From positions 11,293,115 to 11,357,114 of the forward strand of contig CP053161.1 of assembly GCA_014607495.2 (NCBI GenBank): DNA of 64,000 nt, read 5' to 3'. Positions 33,625 to 43,474 of the stretch are shown piece after piece. A program made the position numbers and the translations under genes. A model generated the notes under the pieces. It was not told where the DNA came from. It was given only the letters and a program-made list of their open reading frames with translations, and did not search any database. Source of the DNA: Carposina sasakii. Taxonomy: Eukaryota > Arthropoda > Insecta > Lepidoptera > Carposinidae. Numbering within the stretch: position 1 is the stretch's first letter; each line of letters begins with the position of its first letter.

Positions 33625-33999
33625 CAGGGTGATTTTTGGTCGTCAACGTTCCCGAAAACTACGGAATCTCCTCATCATCACGATCATTTTTCTCCATGGA
33701 AGCATACCTGGAAAGTATCTGGTTTCCAAAATATTAGGATCCAAAGTTGAGTAAATAGACTGCGTTTTTCTGCATAAATGCACATAGACGCGCGTAGCAG
33801 GATTTTTTCTCGAAAAATAATTAATATCTGTCTATAAAAAAACTAACATAAACACTAGACACTATAAATTTCGCACGATCAAGGAATTTAAAATAAAAAA
33901 AAAATAAAAAAATCCCGGCATTTTTTTGGCATAAACTTACTTTATTTCATGTATAGAATACGTACCCTTCGTTAAAGGTGGCCACAAAAAAACACCTTG
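33625..33999 (+). mobile_element. MITE family B, copy 2
   Basis: TA borders both ends (33623-33624, 34000-34001). The left terminus is CAGGGTGATTTTTGGTCGTC and the right, reversed, is CAAGGTGTTTTTTTGTGGCC. The interior is colinear with the copy at 13.4 kb, including CGTTCCCGAAAACTACGGAA and TTCTGCATAAATGCACATAG. There is no coding capacity. This is the best-bordered copy and defines the family length as about 375 bp. Confidence 0.85.
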
Positions 34000-34589
34000 T
34001 ATAGGTATATACTAGGTTGCGCTTGCGTTACCAATTTTTTAAATTTATTTCTTTATTAAATTACAAAATCTTAAATCTACATACAAATTGGGTAGCAAGA
34101 ACTGTTGAATCACGAAGGATGAAGGTTTCTTCATAACAGCGACGTTTAGCATAGCGAAGCAAGATGTAAAAGATAATAGATGTAAATATAGGTTTCACGT
34201 AACTACTAAATATGGGTGCCAGGGAGTGTCCCCGTCAAGTCGAGAAAACAATAAGCTCGTGTAGTCGAAACTTCTTTACGTATTCTCGAAGCAATCAACA
34301 TATTTAAAATTTCGTAATACATATCACCATGTTTTACAGTAACACGTGGCACATTATGTGACTACATACCTAGGATAATTGAATAATTTGATGTGAGTAG
34401 ACGGGTCTTAGTTTTCTCCCATCAAATTTGATAAGTTTATCATGGCTTACTCTAGGCTATTGAATTCCACCATCTCGATAAAAGTACCAGTATTAAAGCG
34501 TACGTGAGTGCACCCGCCAAAATGTTGCAAAACATGACCTAATGTCAACAAAGGATATAAACCAGTCGTATCGTTATGTAAATACATAT

Positions 34590-34725
34590 GTATCGTGAGA
34601 AATGGTATCAAACAAAGCCACCGCAGTTATTAATTGCTTGCAGTGTCGCAGCGGGCCGGCGCGTGAGCTTAGATTTGGACGCCCTATATCCGAAGGAATG
34701 CTGGGTACCACAATGTGCGATAAAA
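34590..34725 (+). repeat. Interspersed repeat family J, copy 2
   Basis: ATCGTGAGAAATGGTATCAA followed by CGCAGTTATTAATTGCTTGC and GGCCGGCGCGTGAGCTTAGA. See the copy at 33.4 kb. An open frame on the opposite strand (34608-34922) is a by-product and shows no recognisable domain. Confidence 0.6.
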
Positions 34726-36324
34726 TGGATGTGGCATGTGTAATGAAGACACGTTACGAGACACGTTTGTGGATATGATTGTACTTTTATTGCCAGCAAG
34801 CAGTGAAACGTGTTCAAGGACACTGATGTAATTAGTATTCTTTTTATACAATTATGTTTTACATATACATCTGTGTCTGCTTGTTTCCAAATAAATAAAT
34901 AAATAAAAAAAAGCATTACCACATCAGTGGGTTATCGTTATTTTCTTCTCTGGATTTGAAGTTTTCATTATATTTTATCATTGTTTCTAATAAGTTAATT
35001 TGTAGAAGACTTCGAGTACAAGAAATAATTTATTATTTTTAACGCCACTCTTAAAATACCAAAATTTTAGTTTAGTACAGAACAGTTTGTGTGTAACTAA
35101 AATAAAACATTATGAAGAAAATTTCAATAGATATTATACCCATAATAAAATATTCAAATTCTAAAATATTTATGTTCATAACAAAATATTCAAAATCATT
35201 TTAGGGAATTATGCATTGCTTAATAAAACGACAAGATTACCAGTAAGAATCAGTGACAAGGAATCTAAGTACGTAGCAATTATTAGATCAAGATACACTA
35301 ATTGCACAACTGGTAATCTCAGCAATACCATATCAAAACTGTGTCTAAAGGTGGGTTCCTACGGTCCGCGATATTGCAGACGGACGCGGACGCGCCGACG
35401 GCTACGGACGAACGCGCACCACGGACGAGGCTATCCCACGGTGCGTGCCCGTCCGTGGTCGTCGGCGGTCCGGGCCGAAATACGTTATCGTAGTGATAAA
35501 TTAAACCTTAGGCTATATCTATTAAGGTGTATAATCGCGCTAACTGAAAGAGAATACTTTCAAAGTAAAAAAGTTATTTTTTTGCCAGCGGGATTATAAC
35601 ACGCAGCCTTATTGAAATAAGGACTATTTTCTCTGAAATACTTTAGTACCTAGGCATCGGCGCCCGGCAACCCATGGAATACTTGAGTGTATTTATTTTG
35701 TAGCACGATTATGATCTTTATTCGTTATAGGTGCGCCCACCACCGGGCCCTACACCCTCCACTGACCCTCGGATCTGATAACTCATAACTGTGAAAACAG
35801 GCACTTGCACTAATTAGAATCGCCACGAGACACCAGACCCGAGCACTGGCGATTGTTTGGAAACGCCGCGTGTGTTCACTCTGTGGTTCAATTTCTTATG
35901 AATGACAAGATGATCGCGTTCTGACTCGGCCTAAGCGACATCTAGTGGCCGATACGCACACTACGAATTAATGTGAGCGGCGCTCCAGATTAGGCTAATT
36001 TTTCATACGAAATCTTCTGTTTCACGCGACGGCCTATGTTGGTATATCTTTTTCGCACCCATTGAATACAGTACTAGGAATCGTACCAATTTTCGTATCA
36101 TTGGAGCGCGAGCGCTCCACTCGATACATAAGATTACAACCTACCTACATAAGACGAACGCGTAGGCACTATTGTATAAGCATAGTAGAATTGAAAGATT
36201 ATAAATATAGATTGCCTATGTAATCTTCGTGGTTGGGAGTGCACTGTACCAGCGCTCCTTAGGACAAGCCAGTGACACAGTCCTATTATTAGGAAAAAAA
36301 TGTATGGTTAGGTTCATTTAGAGT

Positions 36325-36450
36325 AGAGGTTTGCAAACTAATTTCGGTTAACGCCCACATTGAAAATCAGTAGCGCCCCCCATTTTTATTCAACCTTAAA
36401 AATTTCATCCACAAGGGGGCGTTATCGCCCACTTTGGGAAAGACAGGTTT
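36325..36450. repeat. Possible small inverted-end repeat inside the 2.4-kb element
   Basis: GAGGTTTGCAAACTAATTTC, CGGTTAACGCCCACATTGAA and, on the right, AAGGGGGCGTTATCGCCCAC then TTTGGGAAAG. The pairing of CGCCCAC motifs and the TTTGCAAACT end resemble hAT-type MITE termini, but I cannot fix the boundaries or a target duplication. Confidence 0.3.
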
Positions 36451-36492
36451 AGAGTCTAACTAAACGAACCTAACCGTAAAAATATATATATA

Positions 36493-36860
36493 CGGGGTGT
36501 TTTTTCGTTGCCACCCTTACGGGTACGTATTCTATACATCAAATAAAGTGAAGTTTATGCCGGAAAAATGCTGGGAAACGATGTAAATTTTTTTGATTTT
36601 TTTTAACTACTTGATCGGGCGAAATTTATAGTGCCCAGCGTTTATACTAGTTTTTTCATAGATAAATATTAATTCGTGAAAAAATCTTGCCACACGCATC
36701 AATGTGCATTTATGCAGAAAAACGTAGTCTATTTACTCAACTTTGGACCCTAATATTTTGCAAACCAGACACTTCCCAGGTATGCCTTCCATGGAGAAAA
36801 ATCATCGTGATGATGAGATTCCGTAGTTTTCGGGAACGTTGACGACCAAAAATCACCCAG
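36493..36860 (-). mobile_element. MITE family B, copy 3 (inverted)
   Basis: TA borders both sides (36491-36492, 36861-36862). The left terminus is CGGGGTGTTTTTTCGTTGCC and the right, reversed, CTGGGTGATTTTTGGTCGTC. The interior is the reverse complement of copies 1 and 2 (TTCCGTAGTTTTCGGGAACG near the right end). It sits 8 bp left of a MITE-A copy and inside the GC-ended 2.4-kb element. Confidence 0.85.
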
Positions 36861-36868
36861 TAGACATA

Positions 36869-37340
36869 CAAGGTGTGTGTGACAGCCAGGCAAATACTGA
36901 ATGAAACAGTGAACAAGTACCATTGTTATGACGACAGTGTTATTAGTCCCAGGAAATGCATTTTTAATTTGATTATCCGCAAAGTTTGCTTTCCGCGCGA
37001 ATTGTATCGGGTGATCCTGCGACTATTTAAATTAGCTTATTTGGTTATTGTGTGATACGAGTACATTGCCGTTTTATATCACTTGTGACTATCCAATGGG
37101 GTTCATTAGTATTTTGAACTTTTTGAGACTTTCTTCGAAAATCATCCATAGTTCAATTTTTGTTTTTAAGTCATTATCTAAGGCCTACATAAATGAGCTA
37201 CACAATTTTTTTCCTGGAAAAATGAAAAAAATGCCGGAAAATTTTCGAATTTTCCTGCTAAAATTTTCAGTGGTTTTCGCCTCAGAATCATGGTCTGAAG
37301 TCGCCATATCAATATTTGCCTGGCTGTCACAAACACCCTG
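36869..37340 (+). mobile_element. MITE family A, copy 2
   Basis: TA borders both ends (36867-36868, 37341-37342). The left terminus is CAAGGTGTGTGTGACAGCCA and the right is TGGCTGTCACAAACACCCTG. The interior matches copy 1 (GAACAAGTACCATTGTTATG, GCGCGAATTGTATCGGGTGA, CAGAATCATGGTCTGAAGTC). No coding capacity. Confidence 0.85.
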
Positions 37341-37766
37341 TATAGGTAACTTACTGTTTTAAAAAATCAGAAGTGTATTCATGGGCGAGTACTACCATAA
37401 TACTACCATAATCGCTATTGCATCCATGCAGCCGTCGACATGGTCGTCAGTTTTTATGTGGTCGCCTACAGACATCTCCGCACGAGCACGCACGAGCGCG
37501 CACCGCGTCTGAAGCTATCCATTCGCCATGGATCGGGCGCACCGCCACGGACGTGTCTGCAATTACCACGGACGACCCTATCCCACGGTGCGTGTCGGTG
37601 CGGGCTGGTCCGCGTCCGCCTACATTTATCACCACGGATCTAGACGCACCGAGACGGACGCGTCTGCATTACCACGGACGCTCTGTTTCCCACGGTCCGT
37701 GGTGCGCGCTCGTGCGCGTCGGTCCGCAATATCACGGACCGTAGGAACCCACCTTAATACATCCGC

Positions 37767-38099
37767 TCACTTCACCGGATCCAATCGTAATTGACACGGA
37801 ACATACTTCACAACGCATTTGTCAAGCACAGATTCATTGTAATTACTCATCTTGTCCAACAAATTGATATTACAGCCGTGCTTAGAACTTAACTTATTGC
37901 CGTTTTCAACCAAACTTAAACTCGCACGTATACATGCAAAATCAACTCTATCACTCAAGATATAAAGTTGGAACACCCGCCTAATTGAATAACTAGTGGT
38001 TAAGACTGATGAATAATGGATAGTATTATGAGCGTTATTAGAAAGTGGAATCACCTTAATATCAAACGGCCTACTTAAATCGTACGTGATAGAAAACAT
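37767..38099 (-). CDS. Unrecognised 110-codon open frame, candidate host exon or relic
   Basis: I do not recognise this protein. The frame starts at an ATG (38099) and stays open 16 codons further upstream (to about 38147) after a TAA. It starts MFSITYDLSRPFDIKVIP and ends CQLRLDPVK. Composition is mixed and protein-like (Cys at intervals, few low-complexity runs), unlike most frames in this AT-rich window. There is no clear signal peptide or membrane segment. The stop codon lies only 10 bp from the edge of the 2.4-kb TIR element, so that element inserted right next to it. It could be a last exon, a decayed viral or retroelement fragment, or chance. Confidence 0.3.
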   Translation of the reverse strand: MFSITYDLSRPFDIKVIPLSNNAHNTIHYSSVLTTSYSIRRVFQLYILSDRVDFACIRASLSLVENGNKLSSKHGCNINLLDKMSNYNESVLDKCVVKYVPCQLRLDPVK

Positions 38100-39329
38100 A
38101 TCGAGATACCCATCGGTAGTAAATAGAATATGACAATGGATGTATTAACGGTTGAGTTTTTATCAGCGGCATTGTTTGTGTGCCTTTTTTTAATGGGTCA
38201 ATGAACTGAGTTATTTTTGAGATAAGATTTTAATAAATGGAAGTTCCTGGGACGTACCTAGTCCGTGGTAACTACACAAATGCCATTCCAGATATTGTTT
38301 AACACATTTGTCAATTTTCAATTAGAACTTCATGTCTTTAATCCTGCAACAAAATCAGCAGATAGTTAAGTTAAAGGTCTAGTCGAGTTCGGAATGTGAC
38401 GTTTTGTACTAATCCAAACTAAACGCGCATAAAGTTATTAGGGTTCATTAGAAACATGCTAAATGTATTTTACTATAGTAAACTAGGCTTAACTATAGAT
38501 AACACGAGATAAATAAACGAAAAATAATTTAACCCTTAAGTAATGTCAATCCAAAAAAATCAAAATCAATTATTTGACATGAAAGCAAACAATTTGTTTG
38601 TTTAATCTTTTTATATGTTACTTTCTATGTTCGCACCAGTGACGTGATTATAGGTCATCTAAGGTTCACACCCCAAAATGAAATCGCTACCAAACAAAAA
38701 AGAAGGTAAATTTAAACATACAAAACCCACAATTTAAACTAATACTAACAATGAACCAATCGATGATTTATAGAAAACGGAATTTTGATTAAAATCTATT
38801 CGGTGCAATCGTCAAGATAGATTACTTAGTGGGAGTAAACATCAATTCATTCTAACGATGAAGTCAGAATCAATAGGAAATGTTTACTAAATTTAGAAAC
38901 AAATTAGGGGAAGATGGGGTAGCTTCATACAGTTTTTGTATTTCGCCTTATAGAATTTTCTCTGGTATCAATACCTGTATCGATCCATCAAAAACTAATA
39001 GTCTTACTATCTGACTTTACATCAAAAACATGTAATTTGTGTGAATACACTTGTGTGGCTTTTAGTGAAGGTTATAAAAAAATTATCAAAATGTATGAAT
39101 GTACCCCACATGCGGGGTACTTTCATACAGGCTATGGGGCAGATTCATACATATGAAAAACTACCACAATTAGAGCATGAAATGTTTTATTTATTTATCA
39201 AAATCAAAATATAAAAACACGAGGTTCTCGAAAACAAAAGCAATTAGTCTCTATGAGAAAATAATACTAAGTAATAACCAAATGATACCAAGTAAAAAGA
39301 TAATACCTATATATAATAAAAGATAAAGG

Positions 39330-40240
39330 GCCGCGTGGGGCCAGCAGAGTAGAGTATGTACCACCCCATGCCTGCCCGTGGGTGTTGTACGAAGCAATTA
39401 AGGATTCCGGGAGGTGAGCAGCAGCGCCTCCCGTGTAGTATAATCCGAAAATCACACCGCGGTCACCAACCCGCCTGCCCAGCGTGGTGACTATGGGCAG
39501 AAATACCCCAATGAAGGCAACTAAAAAAGGTCCCCAGTTCCCGGCCGCCATACTACCCCGGACCACAGCAGCGGCCCGGATCATGGTGTGGCAGAGGGTG
39601 CAAAGAATTTCCTGGCTACGGGTAATGGCAGCCACAACAACCTGACCTTAGCAACGTATAATAGACGCAGTTTACGGCTGGACGAAAGTCTCCAAATACT
39701 TGAGGTGGAATTAGAAAAAATACAGTGGAATGTTCTTGGATTATCAGAAGTCCGAAGATACGGGGAGGACACTATAACCCTTGAATCAGGCCACCTATTC
39801 TACTTCAGGGAGGGGAGCACAAAGTCCCAGGGTAGCGTGGGATTTCTCGCCAACAAAACCCTCCGTGATAACGTGAAGGAGATCTGTAGCGTCTCGACCC
39901 GGGTGGCGTACCTGATATTGATGCTGACCGATAGACATTGTCTCAAGGTTACACAGGTATATGCGCCATCGTCGAGAAGCTTGGATAAAGAGGTGGAGGC
40001 ACTGTACGATGATGTGTCGAAGGCCATGCACCGCACCACTAAGACCCCCTTCACTGTTGTCATGGGGGACTTCAACGCCAAAGTTCAAGCTTGAAAGGAG
40101 CTGCATGGTAAGGCAAGTTCTCCGTTCCAATTTGCTCCAAGCAGGACATGATGCGTTCCAACTGGAATTGAAAAATCTATTTGCCGCCCTGGAGACCCCG
40201 GCAAGTGTTGACGAGGACTTACAAAGAATAATTGGGGTAA
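39330..40240 (+). mobile_element. RTE-type LINE fragment inserted in the pogo-like element
   Basis: The 5' part (about 39330-39550, GCCGCGTGGGGCCAGCAGAG through TCACCAACCCGCCTGCCCAG) is non-coding and homologous to the reverse complement of 41.1-41.3 kb. The coding part follows with an endonuclease domain to about 40095. It is joined by an internal deletion to a segment encoding LELKNLFAALETPASVDED, typical of the linker before the reverse transcriptase. The junction with the host transposon at about 40240 cuts the reverse-strand transposase frame. Polymerase and 3' tail are missing, the opposite of usual 5' truncation, so deletion followed insertion. Confidence 0.75.
39588..40094 (+). pseudogene. 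RTE apurinic-type endonuclease domain, truncated
   Basis: The 168-codon frame encodes most of an endonuclease/exonuclease/phosphatase domain, which in RTE LINEs nicks target DNA to prime reverse transcription. Landmarks are LATYNRRSL with the metal-site Asn (residue ~25), WNVLGLSEVRR with the catalytic Glu (~residue 54), QVYAPSS (~124-130) and VVMGDFNAKV (~157-166) with the Asp-x-Asn pair. Beyond this the family needs the active-site SDH motif and the whole reverse transcriptase, both absent: TGA follows KVQA, and the next recognisable LINE sequence is in another frame, indicating an internal deletion. An upstream ATG in the frame is not certain to be the native start. The domain itself looks undamaged. 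Confidence 0.85.
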
Positions 40241-40608
40241 CTTTCAGGGTATTTAATGTAATTAGTCTTAGCAAATTCATATGCAAGTTTTTAACTTGGA
40301 TACATGTCAGTCCACAGTGCATCTTAGAACAGTCTAAGATATATTTATTTAAAAGATCCTCTTCTATTTTTGTGAAAACTTGCTGCGATGCAAATTTAGA
40401 TTCGAATTCACGATTTTCGCTACCAAGAACCTGTTTTTTGCGTATTCTTTTGACACGGCTTTGAAGTGTTTGTGCATTAACTCAATATTTGGCTGCTGAT
40501 TGCCGTAAAGAGAGTTTGTTTTCCAAAACATCATCAATAGCTTTTAACATTGCCTCTTCGTCCACCTCTCCACTTCTAGTTTCCTTTTTTATTGTAATTT
40601 CTGACCAT
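40241..40608 (-). pseudogene. pogo-like transposase, N-terminal relic
   Basis: The reverse strand starts MVRNYNKK, then after a frameshift reads KETRSGEVDEEAMLKAIDDV, ENKLSLRQSAAKY-stop-VNAQTLQSRV, QQVFTKIEEDLLNKYILDC and SKMHCGLTCIQVKNL. This corresponds to the Psq-type helix-turn-helix DNA-binding domain and the following CENP-B/TPase-like segment of pogo transposases; compare NEQEAILVSYLVKCSQIYYG in the intact protein at 44.6 kb. There is one in-frame TGA (40482-40484), a frameshift after NKK and a further shift near the 3' break. TTTTGTTTTACAG just upstream looks like a splice acceptor. The DDE catalytic domain is lost beyond the RTE junction. Non-functional. Confidence 0.85.
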
Positions 40609-41084
40609 ATTTTTTTCTGTAAAACAAAATTATAATATCATTTCAATTCTACAAACTAAAATAAAAACGTGGGGCACATTCATACAGTATGAATGTACCC
40701 CGACTACTGCTGTATGAACCTACCCCATCACAAGAAAATAATTGACCCTATTACCTGTTAAATAAAATAATACTGAATAATCTAGAAACAGCTGAATAAT
40801 CAAAAAAACATGTTTAAATTGAAGTTATAAAATTACTTACCCATGGCTGAATCACGTTGCGGGTTACCTCGTCGCACGTTTCACACCGACTGCTGTCAAA
40901 CTCCGTGAGCCAACACACACATAAGTAAGCTACGCGTACACGCATAAATCGTTCAGTTGATGTGCGCCTAACAATAGATATCTGCAGTGTATGACGGTGC
41001 CCCTTGTATGAATCTGCCCCACTTCCCCCTACACGATAAACTTACATTTTTATTTTCGTTACTATTTATAACGTTGCATTAGGT

Positions 41085-41336
41085 TCATCATCAGCCTATT
41101 ACAGTCCACTGCTGGACGTAGGCATGCCACAAGACTGCCATGGGGGGTATTTGCCCATAGTCACCACGCTGGGCAGGCGGGTTGGTGACCACAGTTTGTA
41201 TTTTGGACTATATTGTCAACACGGGAGGCGCTGCTGCCCACCTCCTGGAAACCCTTAATCGCCTCGTACGATACCCACGGACGGACACGGGGTGGTACGA
41301 ATTCTACTCTGCCGGCACCACGCGGCATTAGGTTAT
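41085..41336 (-). mobile_element. Short RTE derivative: 5' region fused to 3' tail
   Basis: On the reverse strand it starts GCCGCGTGGTGCCGGCAGAG and passes through GGCAGCAGCGCCTCCCGTGT and TCACCAACCCGCCTGCCCAG, all shared with the 5' region of the RTE at 39.33 kb. It then goes into GTCCAGCAGTGGACTGTAAT and AGGCTGATGATGAACCTAAT, the 3' tail typical of lepidopteran RTEs and seen at 4.85 kb. The coding region is entirely missing. Such 5'+3' products resemble SINE-like passengers that can use RTE machinery. The 5' limit is approximate. Confidence 0.75.
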
Positions 41337-41432
41337 AACGTTGTAACTGGTTAACTACGATTTAAGAAAATATTAAAAAGTTAAAGGAAACATGCAGCAT
41401 ATATCAAAAAGGACTTATAGGATCATAATGTA

Positions 41433-41585
41433 AATCCTACAGCCACATTTAGCATAATAAAACCAGTGACAAGTTGCTTGCTGAGAAAACGTCAATGAGC
41501 TCCATAGTCGACTCGACTAACTTACGAAAAACACGGAAGAAGATCTAGCTGATGAATTCCTATGTAGCTCCGCATCAGAAGCACA
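41433..41585 (+). repeat. Interspersed repeat family D, copy 3
   Basis: AAATCCTACAGCCACATTTA, CAGTGACAAGTTGCTTGCTG, CATAGTCGACTCGACTAACT, AGCTCCGCATCAGAAGCACA. Diverged but colinear with the other copies. Confidence 0.75.
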
Positions 41586-42680
41586 GACCATGTTAAGTAC
41601 AATACATGTCTTGACAATGATTTACAGCATATTAATAAAGCTTTAATAAAGATCTAAAACTACAGAAGTTACCTTGACCTAAGCCATATATCGAAATATA
41701 AACCTTTCGTTAATTATCCAAACACTATCATCTAAACGACCAACCCAATCTAGGACACACCGAAATAAATCATCTAATTTTCTCATTCTTAATCAAGTCA
41801 TTGTCTTCTATCTAATAAATACATACGTTACATTCAAATGTACATTAGTGCACGTCATTAGCAAATGAAAGCCAAGAGGGTCGCCATATCAAAATCATTC
41901 GATCGGAACCTAACAAGCCTAAGAACAATAGAATTACATTTATATCCCTTAATTATCAACCCGTTGGCAATAAACTTGTAAAGGGTTCGAAAAAAGATAT
42001 TCTAAAACCACCCATTGAGTTTTATCATGCGTATGATTAAAAAGCACCCTTTATGGTCAATTAATTATGAGAGGACAAATTTACGGAACGCGATGGAACT
42101 AGTATAGTTGATATAGATTAAGAAAGGTGCTGAATAGATAGTAGCGACATTTAAGATTGTGGAACATATTTGTTTGATTAAGGTGTTTGATTGATAGATC
42201 GTTAAAGTTAAGGTGCATGAAGATAGGTTTGATAAGTCTTGAGTCATAAATTTTCTTTAAATGAAAAAACTCAGGATTTCGTTAAAAATAACAATAATTT
42301 CATTTATGTCATGTTAATATGCTTACTTGCCCACATTGTGCGAGACAGTTCGCCGCAAAGATTGGCTATTATAGCCATTTTCGTGCGCATGCACATCAAG
42401 CCGACTAGGAATTGAAGAGTGATGGCCGACAACGGGCGTAGAAGTCATCAATTCTATTTATTTATTTTAAGATTTTCAAATAAAACTGTAGAACTATAGT
42501 TTTCCGTTCTTTTATGTTATCAATTTATAGGTCTAAGTTTCAACATTTTAATAACAGTTGTTAGTATCGTAATACTGAAATCAATACTGTAAAAATATTA
42601 ACAAAAATTATCTGTTTTCCTTGAGTTATTAACAAGCTTTAAATAAACACGAGCAACATGACCACCAATAAAATAATAAA

Positions 42681-43474
42681 AAAAGCGGGTGGGGCTGTGT
42701 CGGGGCACACGGCCGTTGGTTTTAACGTGAAACGTCTATGTTAGCGAATCGCTTTTAAAGTAAAAGATTGAAATGAAAACAAGATGGACGCTGTTTTAAG
42801 TATTTTAATAAAAAAAGAACAGGTACGTAATAGAAACATAAAATACATAGCAAATGTTTATATATTTATTGTCACTTTCTGGTTATTTTAAATAGCAGCC
42901 GCCCACGACTTCGTCCGCGTGAGGGGGCGTTGTACCCGTGCGAAGCCGGGCAGGTTGTTGTATAGACTGTAGCCTTCCTTGGTAAATGGGCTATCTAACA
43001 CTGAAAGAATTTTTCAAATCAGACCAGTAGTTCCTGAGATTAGCGCGTTCAAACAAACAAACAAACAAACTCTTCAGCTTTATAATATTAGTATAGATAT
43101 AAATACTGTCCAAATTACACTTATTTTTGTATAAATCAATCGGTTCAAATAAACTTGACAAACACACGAAAGAATCACCACGCTATAAAGTCGGAGTCAC
43201 GAGTTACACTGAATAGAAACAAGCATGAGCGCCGGTTTCACACAGTTATCGCAGTATCCCTCCCCCGCCGCCCCGCTTGACCCCGACACGAACTCAATGT
43301 CATAACAGCGAGCTGACTATATAAGTGAAATATTTACACCACATTTTTGTTTCTAAGACCAATAGTTTTTTAATTATTAAGGTACGATGATATAGACCTT
43401 TTCGTTACGGTCCAGTTTTTAAACCTGGTACCCGTATGTGTCGGCGCGATTTTAAAGACGTTTCACGTCAAAAA
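42681..43474 (+). repeat. Left arm of a 794-bp near-identical inverted repeat pair
   Basis: The arm starts AAAAGCGGGTGGGGCTGTGT and ends GACGTTTCACGTCAAAAA. It is the reverse complement of 54174-54967 along its entire length, with equal length and roughly four to six substitutions by eye (for example within the GC-rich run near 43265 and at 43224-43240). The sequence outside both edges does not match, so the edges are sharp. Both ends of the unit carry AACGTGAAACGTCT-like sequence in inverted orientation (TTTTAACGTGAAACGTCTAT at the start, TTTTTGACGTGAAACGTCTT reversed at the end), suggesting that the unit is itself a mobile element. It contains a nested 'CGTCCGCGTG' repeat at 42895-43101. 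Confidence 0.9.
42895..43101 (-). repeat. Nested lepidopteran repeat (second 'CGTCCGCGTG' family) in left arm
   Basis: Read in reverse: TATACTAATATTATAAAGCT, GAAGAGTTTGTTTGTTTGTT, CGCGCTAATCTCAGGAACTA, TCTTTCAGTGTTAGATAGCC, CCCGGCTTCGCACGGGTACA, ACGCGGACGAAGTCGTGGGC. This is a very common dispersed repeat in moths and butterflies. It lies at the same relative place in both arms, so it was inside the unit before the unit was copied. Confidence 0.8.

Larger units (their letters stand above)
35349..37754. mobile_element. 2.4-kb DNA element with GC-rich termini and TAA target duplication, invaded by two MITEs
   Basis: The ends are perfect 20-bp inverted repeats, AGGTGGGTTCCTACGGTCCG and its complement, extended by GATATTGC after one mismatch. 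TAA stands at both borders (35346-35348, 37755-37757), which fits PIF/Harbinger-type insertion. Both subterminal regions are extremely GC-rich against an AT-rich background and are built of degenerate CCACGGACG/CCGTCCGTGG motifs. One block, CTATCCCACGGTGCGTG, is present in direct orientation in both arms (about 35429 and 37577). The core (about 35500-36490) has no recognisable transposase. MITE-B and MITE-A copies sit at 36493-36860 and 36869-37340. Confidence 0.8.
38907..41029 (-). mobile_element. Decayed pogo-like (Tc1/mariner) transposon with an RTE insertion
   Basis: TA borders both ends (38905-38906, 41030-41031). The termini are GGGGAAGATGGGGTAGCTTC followed by ATACAG on the left and, reversed, GGGGGAAGTGGGGCAGATTC followed by ATACAAG on the right, alignable with one indel. 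Subterminal relatives of the end motif (TTCATACA next to GGGGCA/TACCCC) recur at about 39108-39150 and 40670-40735, including the palindrome GTACCCCACATGCGGGGTAC. The reverse strand keeps the N-terminal part of a pogo-type transposase (40241-40608). An RTE fragment (about 39330-40240) replaced the rest. The element is related to, but clearly a different family from, the intact one at 44.1 kb. Confidence 0.85.

Noticed and set aside
34608..34922. 104-codon reverse-strand frame
   Set aside because: Overlaps the dispersed repeat family J on the other strand and has no recognisable domain.
37418..37794. Several GC-rich overlapping frames on both strands
   Set aside because: They fall within the GC-rich arm of the TAA-flanked element and reflect base composition.
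39267..39635. A 122-codon reverse-strand frame with hydrophobic segments
   Set aside because: It is antisense to the RTE 5' region and endonuclease start; the homologous sequence at 41.1 kb does not preserve it.
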